Source: Betaproteobacteria bacterium (GTDB lineage Bacteria > Pseudomonadota > Gammaproteobacteria > Burkholderiales > Burkholderiaceae_E). From it: DNA of 13,559 nucleotides. Under the pieces are notes generated by a model, which saw nothing but the letters and a program-made list of their open reading frames with translations, ran no database searches and was not told the DNA's origin. This document shows, in pieces, positions 1 to 6,712 of the stretch (positions within the stretch are counted from its first letter, which is position 1; every line of letters starts with the position of its first letter). The stretch covers positions 1 through 13,559 of the forward strand of contig VGHV01000030.1 in NCBI GenBank assembly GCA_016868095.1, in the 5' to 3' direction. Both the position numbers and the translations under genes were made by a program.

Positions 1-18
1 CGGGTTCTCAAGAGCCCG
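1..18. other. Small hairpin at window edge
   Basis: Arms at 1-7 (cgggttc) and 12-18 (gagcccg) pair over 7 bp with one G-T wobble and a four-base loop. No T-tract follows on the plus strand. It may be the tail of an upstream terminator or a 5'-leader structure; the window edge prevents a decision. Confidence 0.3.
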
Positions 19-65
19 TCCCCTCGTGGCCGTTTTCAATCGTCTTTGTTCGGAGATTCACTACG

Positions 66-1721
66 ATGTTCAATTCATTCGCCAAAAAGTCCTGGCTAGC
101 GCTCGGCGTGAGCACTTTTGTTTTTGGTTTGGCAAGCGCCCAAGCTCAAGAAAAAGTGCTCCGTATTGCGATGACCGCCGCAGATATTCCACGCACCTTA
201 GGCCAACCTGACCAAGGTTTTGAGGGTAACCGCTTTACCGGTATCCCGATGTATGACGCCCTAACCCATTGGGATTTATCGAAGGCCGATGCTGCAAGCG
301 TACTCATCCCTGGGCTTGCAAGCTCTTGGGCGGTCGACGCCAAGGACAAGACCAAATGGGTTTTTAAGCTTCGCTCGGGTGTCAAGTTCCACGACGGATC
401 TGCTTTTAATGCCGATGCGGTGGTTTGGAATGTGCAAAAAGTCTTGGATAAGTCCGCCGCTCACTTCGACCCATCACAAATCGGCGTCACCACCTCGCGC
501 ATGCCGACCCTTCGCTCAGCGCGAAAAATTGACGATGTCACCGTTGAGCTGACAACGAGCGAACCCGACTCCTTCCTGCCGCTCAATCTGACCAACCTAT
601 TCATGGCCTCGCCTGCACATTGGAACGCCAAGCTCAAAGCGGTGCCCGCCTCGGTGACCGACCCCGCCGAGCGCGCCAAGCAAGCTTGGGCTGCTTTTGC
701 CGCCGACGCATCAGGTAGCGGTCCCTTTAAGATGGCTCGTTTTGTCCCACGCGAACGCTTAGAACTTGTGGCCAATAAGGCTTACTGGGATCCGGCACGC
801 ACGCCAAAACTCGATCGCGTCGTCCTTGTACCTATGCCTGAGGCCAATGCGCGGACCGCAGCCTTGCTGTCGGGCCAGGTCGACTGGATTGAAGCGCCTG
901 CACCCGATGCGGTTGCCCAAATCAAGCAACGCGGCTTTAGCGTCTACACCAATGCCCAGCCCCATGTCTGGCCCTGGCAGCTTTCCTTTGCTGAAGGCTC
1001 GCCCTGGCTCGATAAACGGGTGCGTCATGCCGCCAATTTATGCGTCGATCGCGAAGGCTTGCAAAAACTGCTCGGGGGCATGATGGCAATTCCCAAGGGC
1101 ACCGTACCACCCGGACATCCCTGGTGGGGCAACCCCAAGTTCGATATCAAGTATGACGTTGCGGCAGCGCGCAAACTGATGGCAGACGCTGGCTTCTCCC
1201 AGGGCAAGCCGCTAAAGGTGAAGATTCAAATCTCAGCATCAGGGTCTGGCCAGATGCAACCCTTGCCGATGAATGAATTCGTGCAACAAAGCCTTAAGCA
1301 GTGTTACTTCGATGTTGATTTTGATGTGATCGAATGGAACACCTTGTTTACCAACTGGCGCAAGGGTGCAAAGGATCCCAGTGCAAATGGCGCAAATGCG
1401 ACCAATGTGAGCTTCGCGGCGATGGACCCCTTCTTTGCCATGGTGCGTTTTACAAGTTCAAAGACGGTACCGCCAACTTCAAACAACTGGGGTTACTTCG
1501 TCAACAAAGAGTTTGACGATTTGATCGGTGCTGCGCGCACCACCTTTGACGATAAAGGTCGCGACGCGGCGCTTGCAAAACTACATGCAAGAATCGTCGA
1601 AGAAGCACCTTTTGTATGGATCGCTCACGATGTTGGCCCGCGTGCGATGAGCGCAAAAGTCAAAGGCGTCGTCCAGCCACGTTCGTGGTTTATCGATATT
1701 GCACCGATGTCGATTCAATAA
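66..1721 (+). CDS. ABC transporter periplasmic solute-binding protein, family 5 (peptide/nickel type)
   Basis: Predicted periplasmic receptor that captures the substrate and delivers it to the membrane permeases encoded just downstream. The 551-residue product starts with a Sec signal peptide: basic residues K7-K8, a hydrophobic core at about 9-24, and an AQA-QE cleavage site after residue 27. There is no lipobox cysteine, so it should be soluble. The mature part shows the family pattern: an early region naming the target (GIPMYDALTHWD), the segment around WVFKLRSGVKFHDGS, GSGPFKMARF, and a C-terminal segment with PFVWIAHD. Length is normal for the family. The ATG at 66 is preceded by GGAG at 52-55 with about 10 nt spacing. 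It is first in an operon with two permeases, two ATPases and a racemase. Family membership is firm. The ligand (peptide, opine, hydantoin or similar) cannot be read from sequence. Confidence 0.93.
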   Translation: MFNSFAKKSWLALGVSTFVFGLASAQAQEKVLRIAMTAADIPRTLGQPDQGFEGNRFTGIPMYDALTHWDLSKADAASVLIPGLASSWAVDAKDKTKWVFKLRSGVKFHDGSAFNADAVVWNVQKVLDKSAAHFDPSQIGVTTSRMPTLRSARKIDDVTVELTTSEPDSFLPLNLTNLFMASPAHWNAKLKAVPASVTDPAERAKQAWAAFAADASGSGPFKMARFVPRERLELVANKAYWDPARTPKLDRVVLVPMPEANARTAALLSGQVDWIEAPAPDAVAQIKQRGFSVYTNAQPHVWPWQLSFAEGSPWLDKRVRHAANLCVDREGLQKLLGGMMAIPKGTVPPGHPWWGNPKFDIKYDVAAARKLMADAGFSQGKPLKVKIQISASGSGQMQPLPMNEFVQQSLKQCYFDVDFDVIEWNTLFTNWRKGAKDPSANGANATNVSFAAMDPFFAMVRFTSSKTVPPTSNNWGYFVNKEFDDLIGAARTTFDDKGRDAALAKLHARIVEEAPFVWIAHDVGPRAMSAKVKGVVQPRSWFIDIAPMSIQ

Positions 1722-1736
1722 CATTGTTTTAGTCAA

Positions 1737-1759
1737 CGGGGAACCAGGCTGGTTCCCCG
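1737..1759 (+). promoter_or_regulatory. Perfect intercistronic stem-loop between binding-protein and permease genes
   Basis: Arms 1737-1746 (cggggaacca) and 1750-1759 (tggttccccg) are perfect complements over 10 bp with a three-base loop, starting 15 bases after the stop codon at 1721. No T-tract follows, so it is not a classic intrinsic terminator. In binding-protein operons such hairpins commonly stabilise the upstream message and reduce read-through, giving more receptor than permease. That role here is inferred from position. Confidence 0.7.
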
Positions 1760-1774
1760 CATGAGTTCTTATCC

Positions 1775-2161
1775 ATGTTTCAATATATTCTTCGGCGTGT
1801 GCTCTTGACGCTGCCGATTATGCTTGGCGTCTCGCTGGTTTGTTTTGCCCTTGTGCATCTGGCGCCTGGTGATCCGCTGGTTTCAGTGTTACCACCCGAT
1901 GCATCGGCTGCCTTGCAAGAGCAGTTGCGACAGCTCTATGGTTTTGATCGTTCTTATCCCGAGCAATTTTTGAGCTGGATAGGACGGGCAATCCAGGGCG
2001 ACCTTGGCACCTCGATCGCAACCAATCGACCGGTCACCGCTGAGGTAATTCGAGCGGTTTCCAACACCTTCTTATCCCGAGCAATTTTTGAGCTGGATAG
2101 GACGGGCAATCCAGGGCGACCTTGGCACCTCGATCGCAACCAATCGACCGGTCACCGCTGA
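1775..2161 (+). CDS. N-terminal fragment of permease 1
   Basis: This 128-residue frame holds TM1 and the start of the periplasmic region. Residues up to about 99 are genuine DppB-like sequence; the last 30 or so come from reading the second repeat copy in the wrong frame and resemble nothing meaningful. It ends at TGA 2159-2161. As it stands it cannot form a permease. Confidence 0.6.
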   Translation: MFQYILRRVLLTLPIMLGVSLVCFALVHLAPGDPLVSVLPPDASAALQEQLRQLYGFDRSYPEQFLSWIGRAIQGDLGTSIATNRPVTAEVIRAVSNTFLSRAIFELDRTGNPGRPWHLDRNQSTGHR

Positions 2162-2186
2162 GGTGATGCGAGCGGTTTCCAACACC
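1951..2186 (+). repeat. Direct tandem duplication, 2 x 118 bp, inside permease 1
   Basis: Copy 1 is 1951-2068 and copy 2 is 2069-2186, abutting with no spacer. They differ at two positions only: 2047/2165 (A/G) and 2050/2168 (T/G). Both are third codon positions in the original frame, giving Val/Val and Ile/Met. A three-base microhomology (ttc) sits at 1951, 2069 and 2187. There are no terminal inverted repeats, so it is not an insertion sequence. Confidence 0.97.
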
Positions 2187-2846
2187 TTCATGCTCGCCTG
2201 TGTGGCGACGGGTATAGGCTTCTTGTTGGGTTCGTTATTTGGCTTTGTCGCAGGCTACTTTCGCAATTCCTGGATTGACCGGGTTGCTACTGCGCTTTCT
2301 GTGGTCGGTGTCAGTGTGCCTCACTACTGGCTTGGTATGGTCTTAGTGATTATTTTCTCGTCGATCCTGATGTGGCTGCCCGCAACCGGCGCAGGCCCAG
2401 GCGGCTCAAGCGACTGGACTTGGAACTGGGAGCATATCAAGCACTTGATCTTGCCTGCCCTCACGATGAGCGTCATCCCCATGGGCATTATTGCGCGCAC
2501 ACTGCGCGCCTTGGTCGCTGAAATTCTCGCGCAAGAGTTCGTGGTTGGTTTGCGTGCCAAGGGCATGCGTGATCTGCATATTTTTTTGCACGTTGTGAAA
2601 AATGCAGCGCCAACGGCCTTAGCCGTGATGGGTTTACAGCTTGGTTATCTGCTTGGGGGATCAATTCTGATCGAGACGGTGTTCTCTTGGCCGGGGACAG
2701 GCTTTTTGCTCAACTCAGCGATTTTTCAGCGCGATCTGCCACTTTTACAAGGCACGATTCTCGTACTCGCTCTTTTCTTTGTGGTGTTAAATCTTCTGGT
2801 TGACATCATCCAATCCGCGCTTGATCCACGCATCCAGCGTAGCTAA
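2088..2846 (+). CDS. C-terminal fragment of permease 1 (BPD_transp_1 domain)
   Basis: This frame carries the transmembrane core of the permease. It opens at TTG 2088 inside the second repeat copy, but no good ribosome site supports that start. An in-frame ATG at 2166 lies four bases after the stop of the N-terminal fragment, which would allow termination-reinitiation. That product would still lack TM1. The domain is family-typical: several hydrophobic segments, the GLRAKGMRD loop that contacts the ATPase, a GSILIETVFSWPG segment and a final TM near LVLALFFVVLNLLVD. Stop TAA is 14 nt before the next gene. Confidence 0.65.
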   Translation: MSWIGRAIQGDLGTSIATNRPVTAEVMRAVSNTFMLACVATGIGFLLGSLFGFVAGYFRNSWIDRVATALSVVGVSVPHYWLGMVLVIIFSSILMWLPATGAGPGGSSDWTWNWEHIKHLILPALTMSVIPMGIIARTLRALVAEILAQEFVVGLRAKGMRDLHIFLHVVKNAAPTALAVMGLQLGYLLGGSILIETVFSWPGTGFLLNSAIFQRDLPLLQGTILVLALFFVVLNLLVDIIQSALDPRIQRS

Positions 2847-2860
2847 AGGTTGTAGTTACG

Positions 2861-3724
2861 ATGTCATCTTCAGGTATAGAACGTTCTGATGGTTATTGGC
2901 GTGGGGTTGGCCGTCGCTTCTTGAGCGATCGCGTGGCAGTGGCCGCTGCCATGGTGGTCTTGGCACTGGTGCTTTTAGCGCTCTTTGGCCAGTGGATGAC
3001 GCCTGCCGACCCATTTCAGGCATCGATGCTCAAGCGACTCAAGCCCATAGGCACCGAGGGATTTCCACTCGGTACCGATGAGCTTGGCCGGGATATGTTG
3101 TCGCGACTCATGGTGGGTGCACAACTCTCCTTGTTCATGGGCATTACGCCGGTGTTGGTGGCATTTATCATCGGATCAGCCCTAGGCATTCTCGCTGGCT
3201 ATGCAGGCGGTCTTATCAACGGGGCAATCATGCGGACGATCGATGTGTTTTACGCATTCCCATCGGTGCTGCTCGCCATTGCCTTATCGGGTGCGCTAGG
3301 CGCTGGTATTTTTAATGCACTTTTGTCGCTCACGATTGTTTTTATTCCGCCGATTGCCCGGGTTGCGGAAAGCGTTACAACGCAAGTGCGTCATCGCGAC
3401 TATGTGGAAGCGGCAAGAGCCTCAGGCGCTGCAGCATTCACCATTGTCCGCGTACATGTGCTTGGCAATGTCTTGGGACCTATTTTCGTTTATGCAACAA
3501 GTCTTATTTCTGTATCGATGATATTGGCATCAGGGCTCTCGTTTTTGGGACTTGGCGTCAAGCCTCCTCAGCCCGAATGGGGCTTGATGCTAAACACCCT
3601 ACGGACTGCTATCTACACACAGCCCTGGATTGCAGCCTTACCCGGCGTAATGATTTTTATCACATCAATCAGTTTTAACCTGTTATCCGATGGTTTGCGA
3701 TCGGCTATGGAGGTTAAGCAATGA
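2861..3724 (+). CDS. ABC transporter permease 2 (DppC/OppC family)
   Basis: Second inner-membrane subunit, expected to pair with permease 1 to form the translocation pore. The 287-residue product has the DppC layout: a cytoplasmic N-terminus with RFLSDRVAVAA, TM1 at about 25-46, a periplasmic segment with PLGTDELGRDMLSRL, then five further hydrophobic segments. The cytoplasmic ATPase-coupling loop is clear at about residues 181-200 (YVEAARASGA). The end, SFNLLSDGLRSAME, is the usual family C-terminus. Length is normal and the frame is intact, unlike its partner. ATG at 2861 follows AAAGG at 2845-2849. The stop overlaps the next start in ATGA (3721-3724), which indicates translational coupling with the first ATPase. 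Confidence 0.94.
   Translation: MSSSGIERSDGYWRGVGRRFLSDRVAVAAAMVVLALVLLALFGQWMTPADPFQASMLKRLKPIGTEGFPLGTDELGRDMLSRLMVGAQLSLFMGITPVLVAFIIGSALGILAGYAGGLINGAIMRTIDVFYAFPSVLLAIALSGALGAGIFNALLSLTIVFIPPIARVAESVTTQVRHRDYVEAARASGAAAFTIVRVHVLGNVLGPIFVYATSLISVSMILASGLSFLGLGVKPPQPEWGLMLNTLRTAIYTQPWIAALPGVMIFITSISFNLLSDGLRSAMEVKQ
3709..3713 (+). promoter_or_regulatory. Strong ribosome binding site GGAGG for the first ATPase
   Basis: GGAGG sits seven bases before the ATG at 3721, inside the end of the permease 2 gene. It fixes the start of the ATPase at the ATGA overlap. Confidence 0.8.
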
Positions 3725-4734
3725 GTGCTGAAAAAATTCTCCTTCAGGTCCAAGGTTTGCAAAAGCACTTTCCGGTTCGCCAAAGTGGGTCGATCTTTGG
3801 GGGCAAGCGAACCCTGGTTCGTGCGGTCGATGGCATTGACCTCACACTTTATGACGGTGAAACCCTTGGCGTTGTTGGCGAATCGGGCTGTGGCAAGTCA
3901 ACGACTGCACGCTTGTTAATGCATTTGATTGAACCCGATCAGGGTCATGTCATCTTTGATGGCAAAACGGTGGGCCGTGACTTAAGTCTTCGCGAGTTTC
4001 GCAGGCAGGTCCAAATGGTTTTTCAGGATTCTTATTCCTCGCTGAATCCACGTCTGACCATTCTCGACTCGATCGCTTTTGGGCCACAGGTCCATGGCGT
4101 CAGCTCAAAAGAATCCTACGAGCGGGCTGAAGACTTCATGCAAAGGGTGGGACTTGACCCTAGCCGATTCGGTGGTCGCTACCCCCATGAGCTTTCGGGC
4201 GGACAAAGGCAGCGGGTCAATATTGCCCGAGCCTTGGCGCTGCAACCGAGGGTGATCATCCTGGATGAAGCGGTTTCAGCGCTCGATAAGTCGGTCGAGG
4301 CCCAGGTCCTCAATTTGCTGATGGACCTCAAGGACAGCCTGGGTCTTACTTATTTGTTTATCAGTCATGATCTTCATGTTGTTCGCTATATCTCAGATCG
4401 GGTTTTAGTCATGTATTTGGGCGAAGTCGTTGAAACCGGCCCATCGGAGACGCTCTTTAATGAGCCTGCACACCCTTACACGGCGGCGCTTCTTTCATCG
4501 ATGCCAAGCATGGACCCTGATCATCGTACCGAGGAAGCTCCTTTAAGCGGCGATCCACCCAACCCTATCAATCCGCCTGCGGGTTGTCGATTTCACACGC
4601 GTTGCAAGTATCAAGTGGCGATGTGCCAGCAGTCTGCACCGTCGCTGGTTCCGATTCACCAACGCGCAGAGCACCGGGCAGCCTGTTTTATCCATCATCC
4701 GCGCTCACAACACCCCCAAGCCACCCATCCATGA
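3721..4734 (+). CDS. ABC transporter ATP-binding protein (OppF/DppF-like)
   Basis: Cytoplasmic ATPase that energises the transporter together with the second ATPase downstream. In the 337 residues: Walker A GESGCGKS at 53-60, Q-loop Q102 in MVFQDSYSSLNPR, signature LSGGQ at 158-162, Walker B VIILDEA at 178-184 and H-loop H216. The HPYTAALLSS motif at about 251-260 opens the C-terminal oligopeptide/dipeptide domain. Four cysteines there (C289, C295, C302, C322) follow the C-x5-C-x6-C...C spacing of relatives, some of which are known to bind an iron-sulfur cluster. N-terminal HFPVR plus FGGKR is typical of the OppF branch. In the restored arrangement its stop would overlap the 4841-type ATG of the next gene. 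The last 25 codons are included in the 110-bp duplication. Confidence 0.94.
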   Translation: MSAEKILLQVQGLQKHFPVRQSGSIFGGKRTLVRAVDGIDLTLYDGETLGVVGESGCGKSTTARLLMHLIEPDQGHVIFDGKTVGRDLSLREFRRQVQMVFQDSYSSLNPRLTILDSIAFGPQVHGVSSKESYERAEDFMQRVGLDPSRFGGRYPHELSGGQRQRVNIARALALQPRVIILDEAVSALDKSVEAQVLNLLMDLKDSLGLTYLFISHDLHVVRYISDRVLVMYLGEVVETGPSETLFNEPAHPYTAALLSSMPSMDPDHRTEEAPLSGDPPNPINPPAGCRFHTRCKYQVAMCQQSAPSLVPIHQRAEHRAACFIHHPRSQHPQATHP

Positions 4735-4879
4735 ACAGTCAAACCTCGCCCCAAGGCGCTGCCGAACAGCAACGCGCAGAGCACCGGGCAGCCTGTTTCA
4801 TCCATCATCCGCGCTCACAACACCCCCAAGCCACCCATCTATGAACAGTCAAACCTTGCCCCAAGGCGCTGCCGAATCA
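4660..4879 (+). repeat. Direct tandem duplication, 2 x 110 bp, across the ATPase gene boundary
   Basis: Copy 1 is 4660-4769 and copy 2 is 4770-4879. They match over 107 bases (4660-4766 and 4770-4876) apart from three differences: 4689/4799 (T/C), 4730/4840 (C/T) and 4747/4857 (C/T). Three bases, cag at 4767-4769, sit unmatched at the junction. The unit holds the 3' end of the first ATPase gene and the 5' end of the second, so both genes stay intact but are pushed apart by about 106 bases. Reading from the first ATG at 4731 gives only a 37-codon hybrid frame that ends at 4844. Confidence 0.95.
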
Positions 4880-5941
4880 AGGGATCCGAGCATGCGGCTT
4901 AGGATCAAACAACTCAAGGTTCGATTTCAAGCTGGCGCCAGGCAAATCCACGCAGTCAATGGTGTGGACCTGAGCCTAGGCGCCGGAAAAACACTGGCCT
5001 TGATCGGCGAGTCGGGCTCAGGCAAAAGCGTGACCTTGCGATCCATCTTAAGACTTCACCCGCCGCGCAGCACGCTGATCGAAGGCAGCATTCGTGTGGG
5101 TGAACACGAAGTCCTCGAACTCAGTCCTGCAGCACTGGCCAATTTTCGCGGTGCTGTGGCTTCGATGATTTTTCAAGAACCCTTGTTAGCGCTTGATCCT
5201 GTTTACAGTGTTGGCGAGCAAATCGTCGAGACAATGACACGCCACGGGCTTTGTTCAAACGCTGAAGCCTGGAAAAAGGCTATCGACTTATTTGAACGCG
5301 TCCGTATCCCAAGCCCTGAGCGACGAGTGCATGCCTACCCCCATGAAATGTCCGGTGGCATGCGCCAGCGCGCCATGATCGCGCTTGCGCTGAGCTGCAA
5401 TCCGAGCTTGCTATTGGCCGATGAGCCAACCACGGCGCTTGACGCCACGGTACAGATCCAAATTCTCCTGCTTTTGCGAGAACTTCAGGCAGCCATGAAT
5501 TTGTCGATCATATTCGTCACTCACGATATCGGCGCAGCAGTTGAAGTTGCCGACGAGATAGCTGTCATGTATGCGGGGCGAATCGTCGAGCAAGGCTCTG
5601 CCAGGCAACTCATGCGCTCACCCAAACATCCATATACCTATGCCCTGCTGATGAGTCGCGCGCACGGCAGCTTGAAAAAAGGCGAAAGGTTGCCCGCGAT
5701 TGGCGGCTCACCACCCGATCTTTCGCGACTTCCAAAAGGCTGCGCCTTTGCCGAACGATGCGAGCGCGCAAGGGATGCTTGTTTGGAGAGCCAACCCGAG
5801 ATTGAAGACCATCAGGGCCAAGCGGTTCGATGCTTCTTCCCTATCGAAAAACAAGTCCCGACTGAAAAGCTTGTTCAACAAAGCCATAGCGGTCCAGGGA
5901 CCTCAAGCCAAACCATGCACCATGCGCCTCTTAGTCATTAA
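4841..5941 (+). CDS. ABC transporter ATP-binding protein (OppD/DppD-like)
   Basis: Second cytoplasmic ATPase of the same transporter. Numbering from ATG 4841 (366 residues): Walker A GESGSGKS at 56-63, Q-loop Q112 in MIFQEP, signature MSGGM at 170-174, Walker B LLLADEP at 190-196, H-loop H229. The HPYTYALL motif at 263-270 and cysteines 301, 307, 314 and 331 repeat the C-x5-C-x6-C...C pattern of the first ATPase. The MSGGM signature and the ADEPTTALD Walker B are typical of OppD/DppD. Start choice is uncertain. ATG 4841 in the ancestral layout would overlap the previous stop (ATGA) but lacks a good ribosome site. ATG 4892 has AAGGGA at 4879-4884, seven bases upstream, and begins [12 protein letters not shown] like relatives (349 residues). 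Confidence 0.93.
   Translation: MNSQTLPQGAAESRDPSMRLRIKQLKVRFQAGARQIHAVNGVDLSLGAGKTLALIGESGSGKSVTLRSILRLHPPRSTLIEGSIRVGEHEVLELSPAALANFRGAVASMIFQEPLLALDPVYSVGEQIVETMTRHGLCSNAEAWKKAIDLFERVRIPSPERRVHAYPHEMSGGMRQRAMIALALSCNPSLLLADEPTTALDATVQIQILLLLRELQAAMNLSIIFVTHDIGAAVEVADEIAVMYAGRIVEQGSARQLMRSPKHPYTYALLMSRAHGSLKKGERLPAIGGSPPDLSRLPKGCAFAERCERARDACLESQPEIEDHQGQAVRCFFPIEKQVPTEKLVQQSHSGPGTSSQTMHHAPLSH
4879..4884 (+). promoter_or_regulatory. Candidate ribosome binding site AAGGGA favouring start 4892
   Basis: AAGGGA ends seven bases before an in-frame ATG at 4892 of the second ATPase, whereas ATG 4841 has no comparable site. It supports a product 17 residues shorter than the longest frame. Confidence 0.5.
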
Positions 5942-6650
5942 TCCCAACACCACGGCAAGCATGACCGCTGCGATCGAAGCGGCAGCAAAAAAGGTTGCCT
6001 ACCCTAGCAGCGAGGTGCGCGCCTGCAATCCAGACGATGGGCCTGTATCGATCGAAGGCTATGTTGACGAGGCATTCTCAGTACCTGGCCTTTTGCGTTT
6101 GATTCGCCAAAACGATGGGCAGTACGATGCTTTTGTGATTGCCTGCTTCGACGACACGGGACTTGAAGCTGCCCGCTGTCTGACAGCAGCACCCGTGCTT
6201 GGCATCGGCGAGGCAGCGTTCCACCTTGCGAGCATGATCAGTAACCGGTTTTCGGTGATTACAACCCTGTCGCGCTCGGTCGCTGCGATTGAGCACAACT
6301 TGAAACGCTATGGTCTGGCCACGCGATGTGCTCGGGTGCGCGCAAGCGAAGTTCCCGTCTTAGAACTCGAAGATCCGCGGTCTGATGCCAGAGCGCGGAT
6401 TACCGGAGAGATTCGCAAGGCTTTGGCCGAAGACCAGATCGAGGCCATTGTTTTGGGCTGTGCAGGTATGGCGCAACTTGCCACTGAATTAAGCGAAGAA
6501 CTTGCCGTGCCTGTGGTCGACGGCGTTGCCGCCGCTACCAAGCTTGCCGAGTCATTGGTGTCCTTAGGGCTTCAAACCGCAAAGATGGGCCCCTATGCCC
6601 GTCCTGTAGCCAAAATTTACAAGGGGCAATTCCACGCTGACAGCTTCTGA
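5922..6650 (+). CDS. Asp/Glu/hydantoin racemase family protein
   Basis: Cofactor-independent racemase that would invert a chiral carbon using two cysteines as acid/base. The 242-residue product opens with [12 protein letters not shown], has [18 protein letters not shown] at about 41-58, and places candidate catalytic C75 in the IACFDD segment and C180 in the VLGCAGM segment. This combination and the length (about 240) fit the hydantoin/allantoin racemase branch better than glutamate racemase MurI. The frame stays open far upstream, but that part is the ATPase gene read in another frame; ATG 5922 gives the family N-terminus. It overlaps the end of the ATPase gene by 20 bases with no close ribosome site, so translation is probably coupled. 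Its place in the operon suggests it acts on the imported compound. The exact substrate is unknown. Confidence 0.88.
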   Translation: MRLLVINPNTTASMTAAIEAAAKKVAYPSSEVRACNPDDGPVSIEGYVDEAFSVPGLLRLIRQNDGQYDAFVIACFDDTGLEAARCLTAAPVLGIGEAAFHLASMISNRFSVITTLSRSVAAIEHNLKRYGLATRCARVRASEVPVLELEDPRSDARARITGEIRKALAEDQIEAIVLGCAGMAQLATELSEELAVPVVDGVAAATKLAESLVSLGLQTAKMGPYARPVAKIYKGQFHADSF

Positions 6651-6699
6651 CCGTTAAACTTCGCCCGCGTCATTACGCTGTTTCGCAACACATCAACAT

Positions 6700-6704
6700 G
6701 GAGA
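6700..6704 (+). promoter_or_regulatory. Ribosome binding site GGAGA for sodB
   Basis: GGAGA lies eight bases before ATG 6713. It overlaps the alternative ATG at 6698 and so favours 6713, which also gives the family N-terminus [10 protein letters not shown]. Confidence 0.65.
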
Positions 6705-6712
6705 GCCCGTCG

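Larger units (their letters stand above)
1775..2846 (+). pseudogene. ABC transporter permease 1 (DppB/OppB family), frameshifted by a 118-bp tandem duplication
   Basis: Inner-membrane permease of the peptide/nickel ABC system. The N-terminal frame begins MFQYILRRVLLTLPIM, with TM1 at about residues 8-30, then the LAPGDP and GDLGTSI segments typical of DppB. At 2069 a second copy of 1951-2068 begins. Because 118 is not a multiple of three, the frame shifts and stops at 2161. The rest of the protein, including the cytoplasmic ATPase-contact loop (GLRAKGMRD) and the remaining membrane segments, lies in another frame to 2846. Removing one copy gives an uninterrupted 317-residue protein, a normal DppB length. 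The start at 1775 has only a weak ribosome site, compatible with the hairpin upstream. Either the gene is truly broken, which would disable the transporter, or the duplication is an assembly error. I favour the latter. Confidence 0.85.

Noticed and set aside
4584..4844. Open frame of 86 codons across the ATPase boundary
   Set aside because: It reads the first ATPase gene in another frame and then the duplicated segment; it exists only because of the 110-bp repeat.
5700..5921. Upstream extension of the racemase frame
   Set aside because: This part is the second ATPase gene out of frame; the family N-terminus begins at ATG 5922.
6698..6712. Alternative sodB start at ATG 6698
   Set aside because: It overlaps the GGAGA ribosome site and adds five residues not typical of SodB; 6713 fits better.
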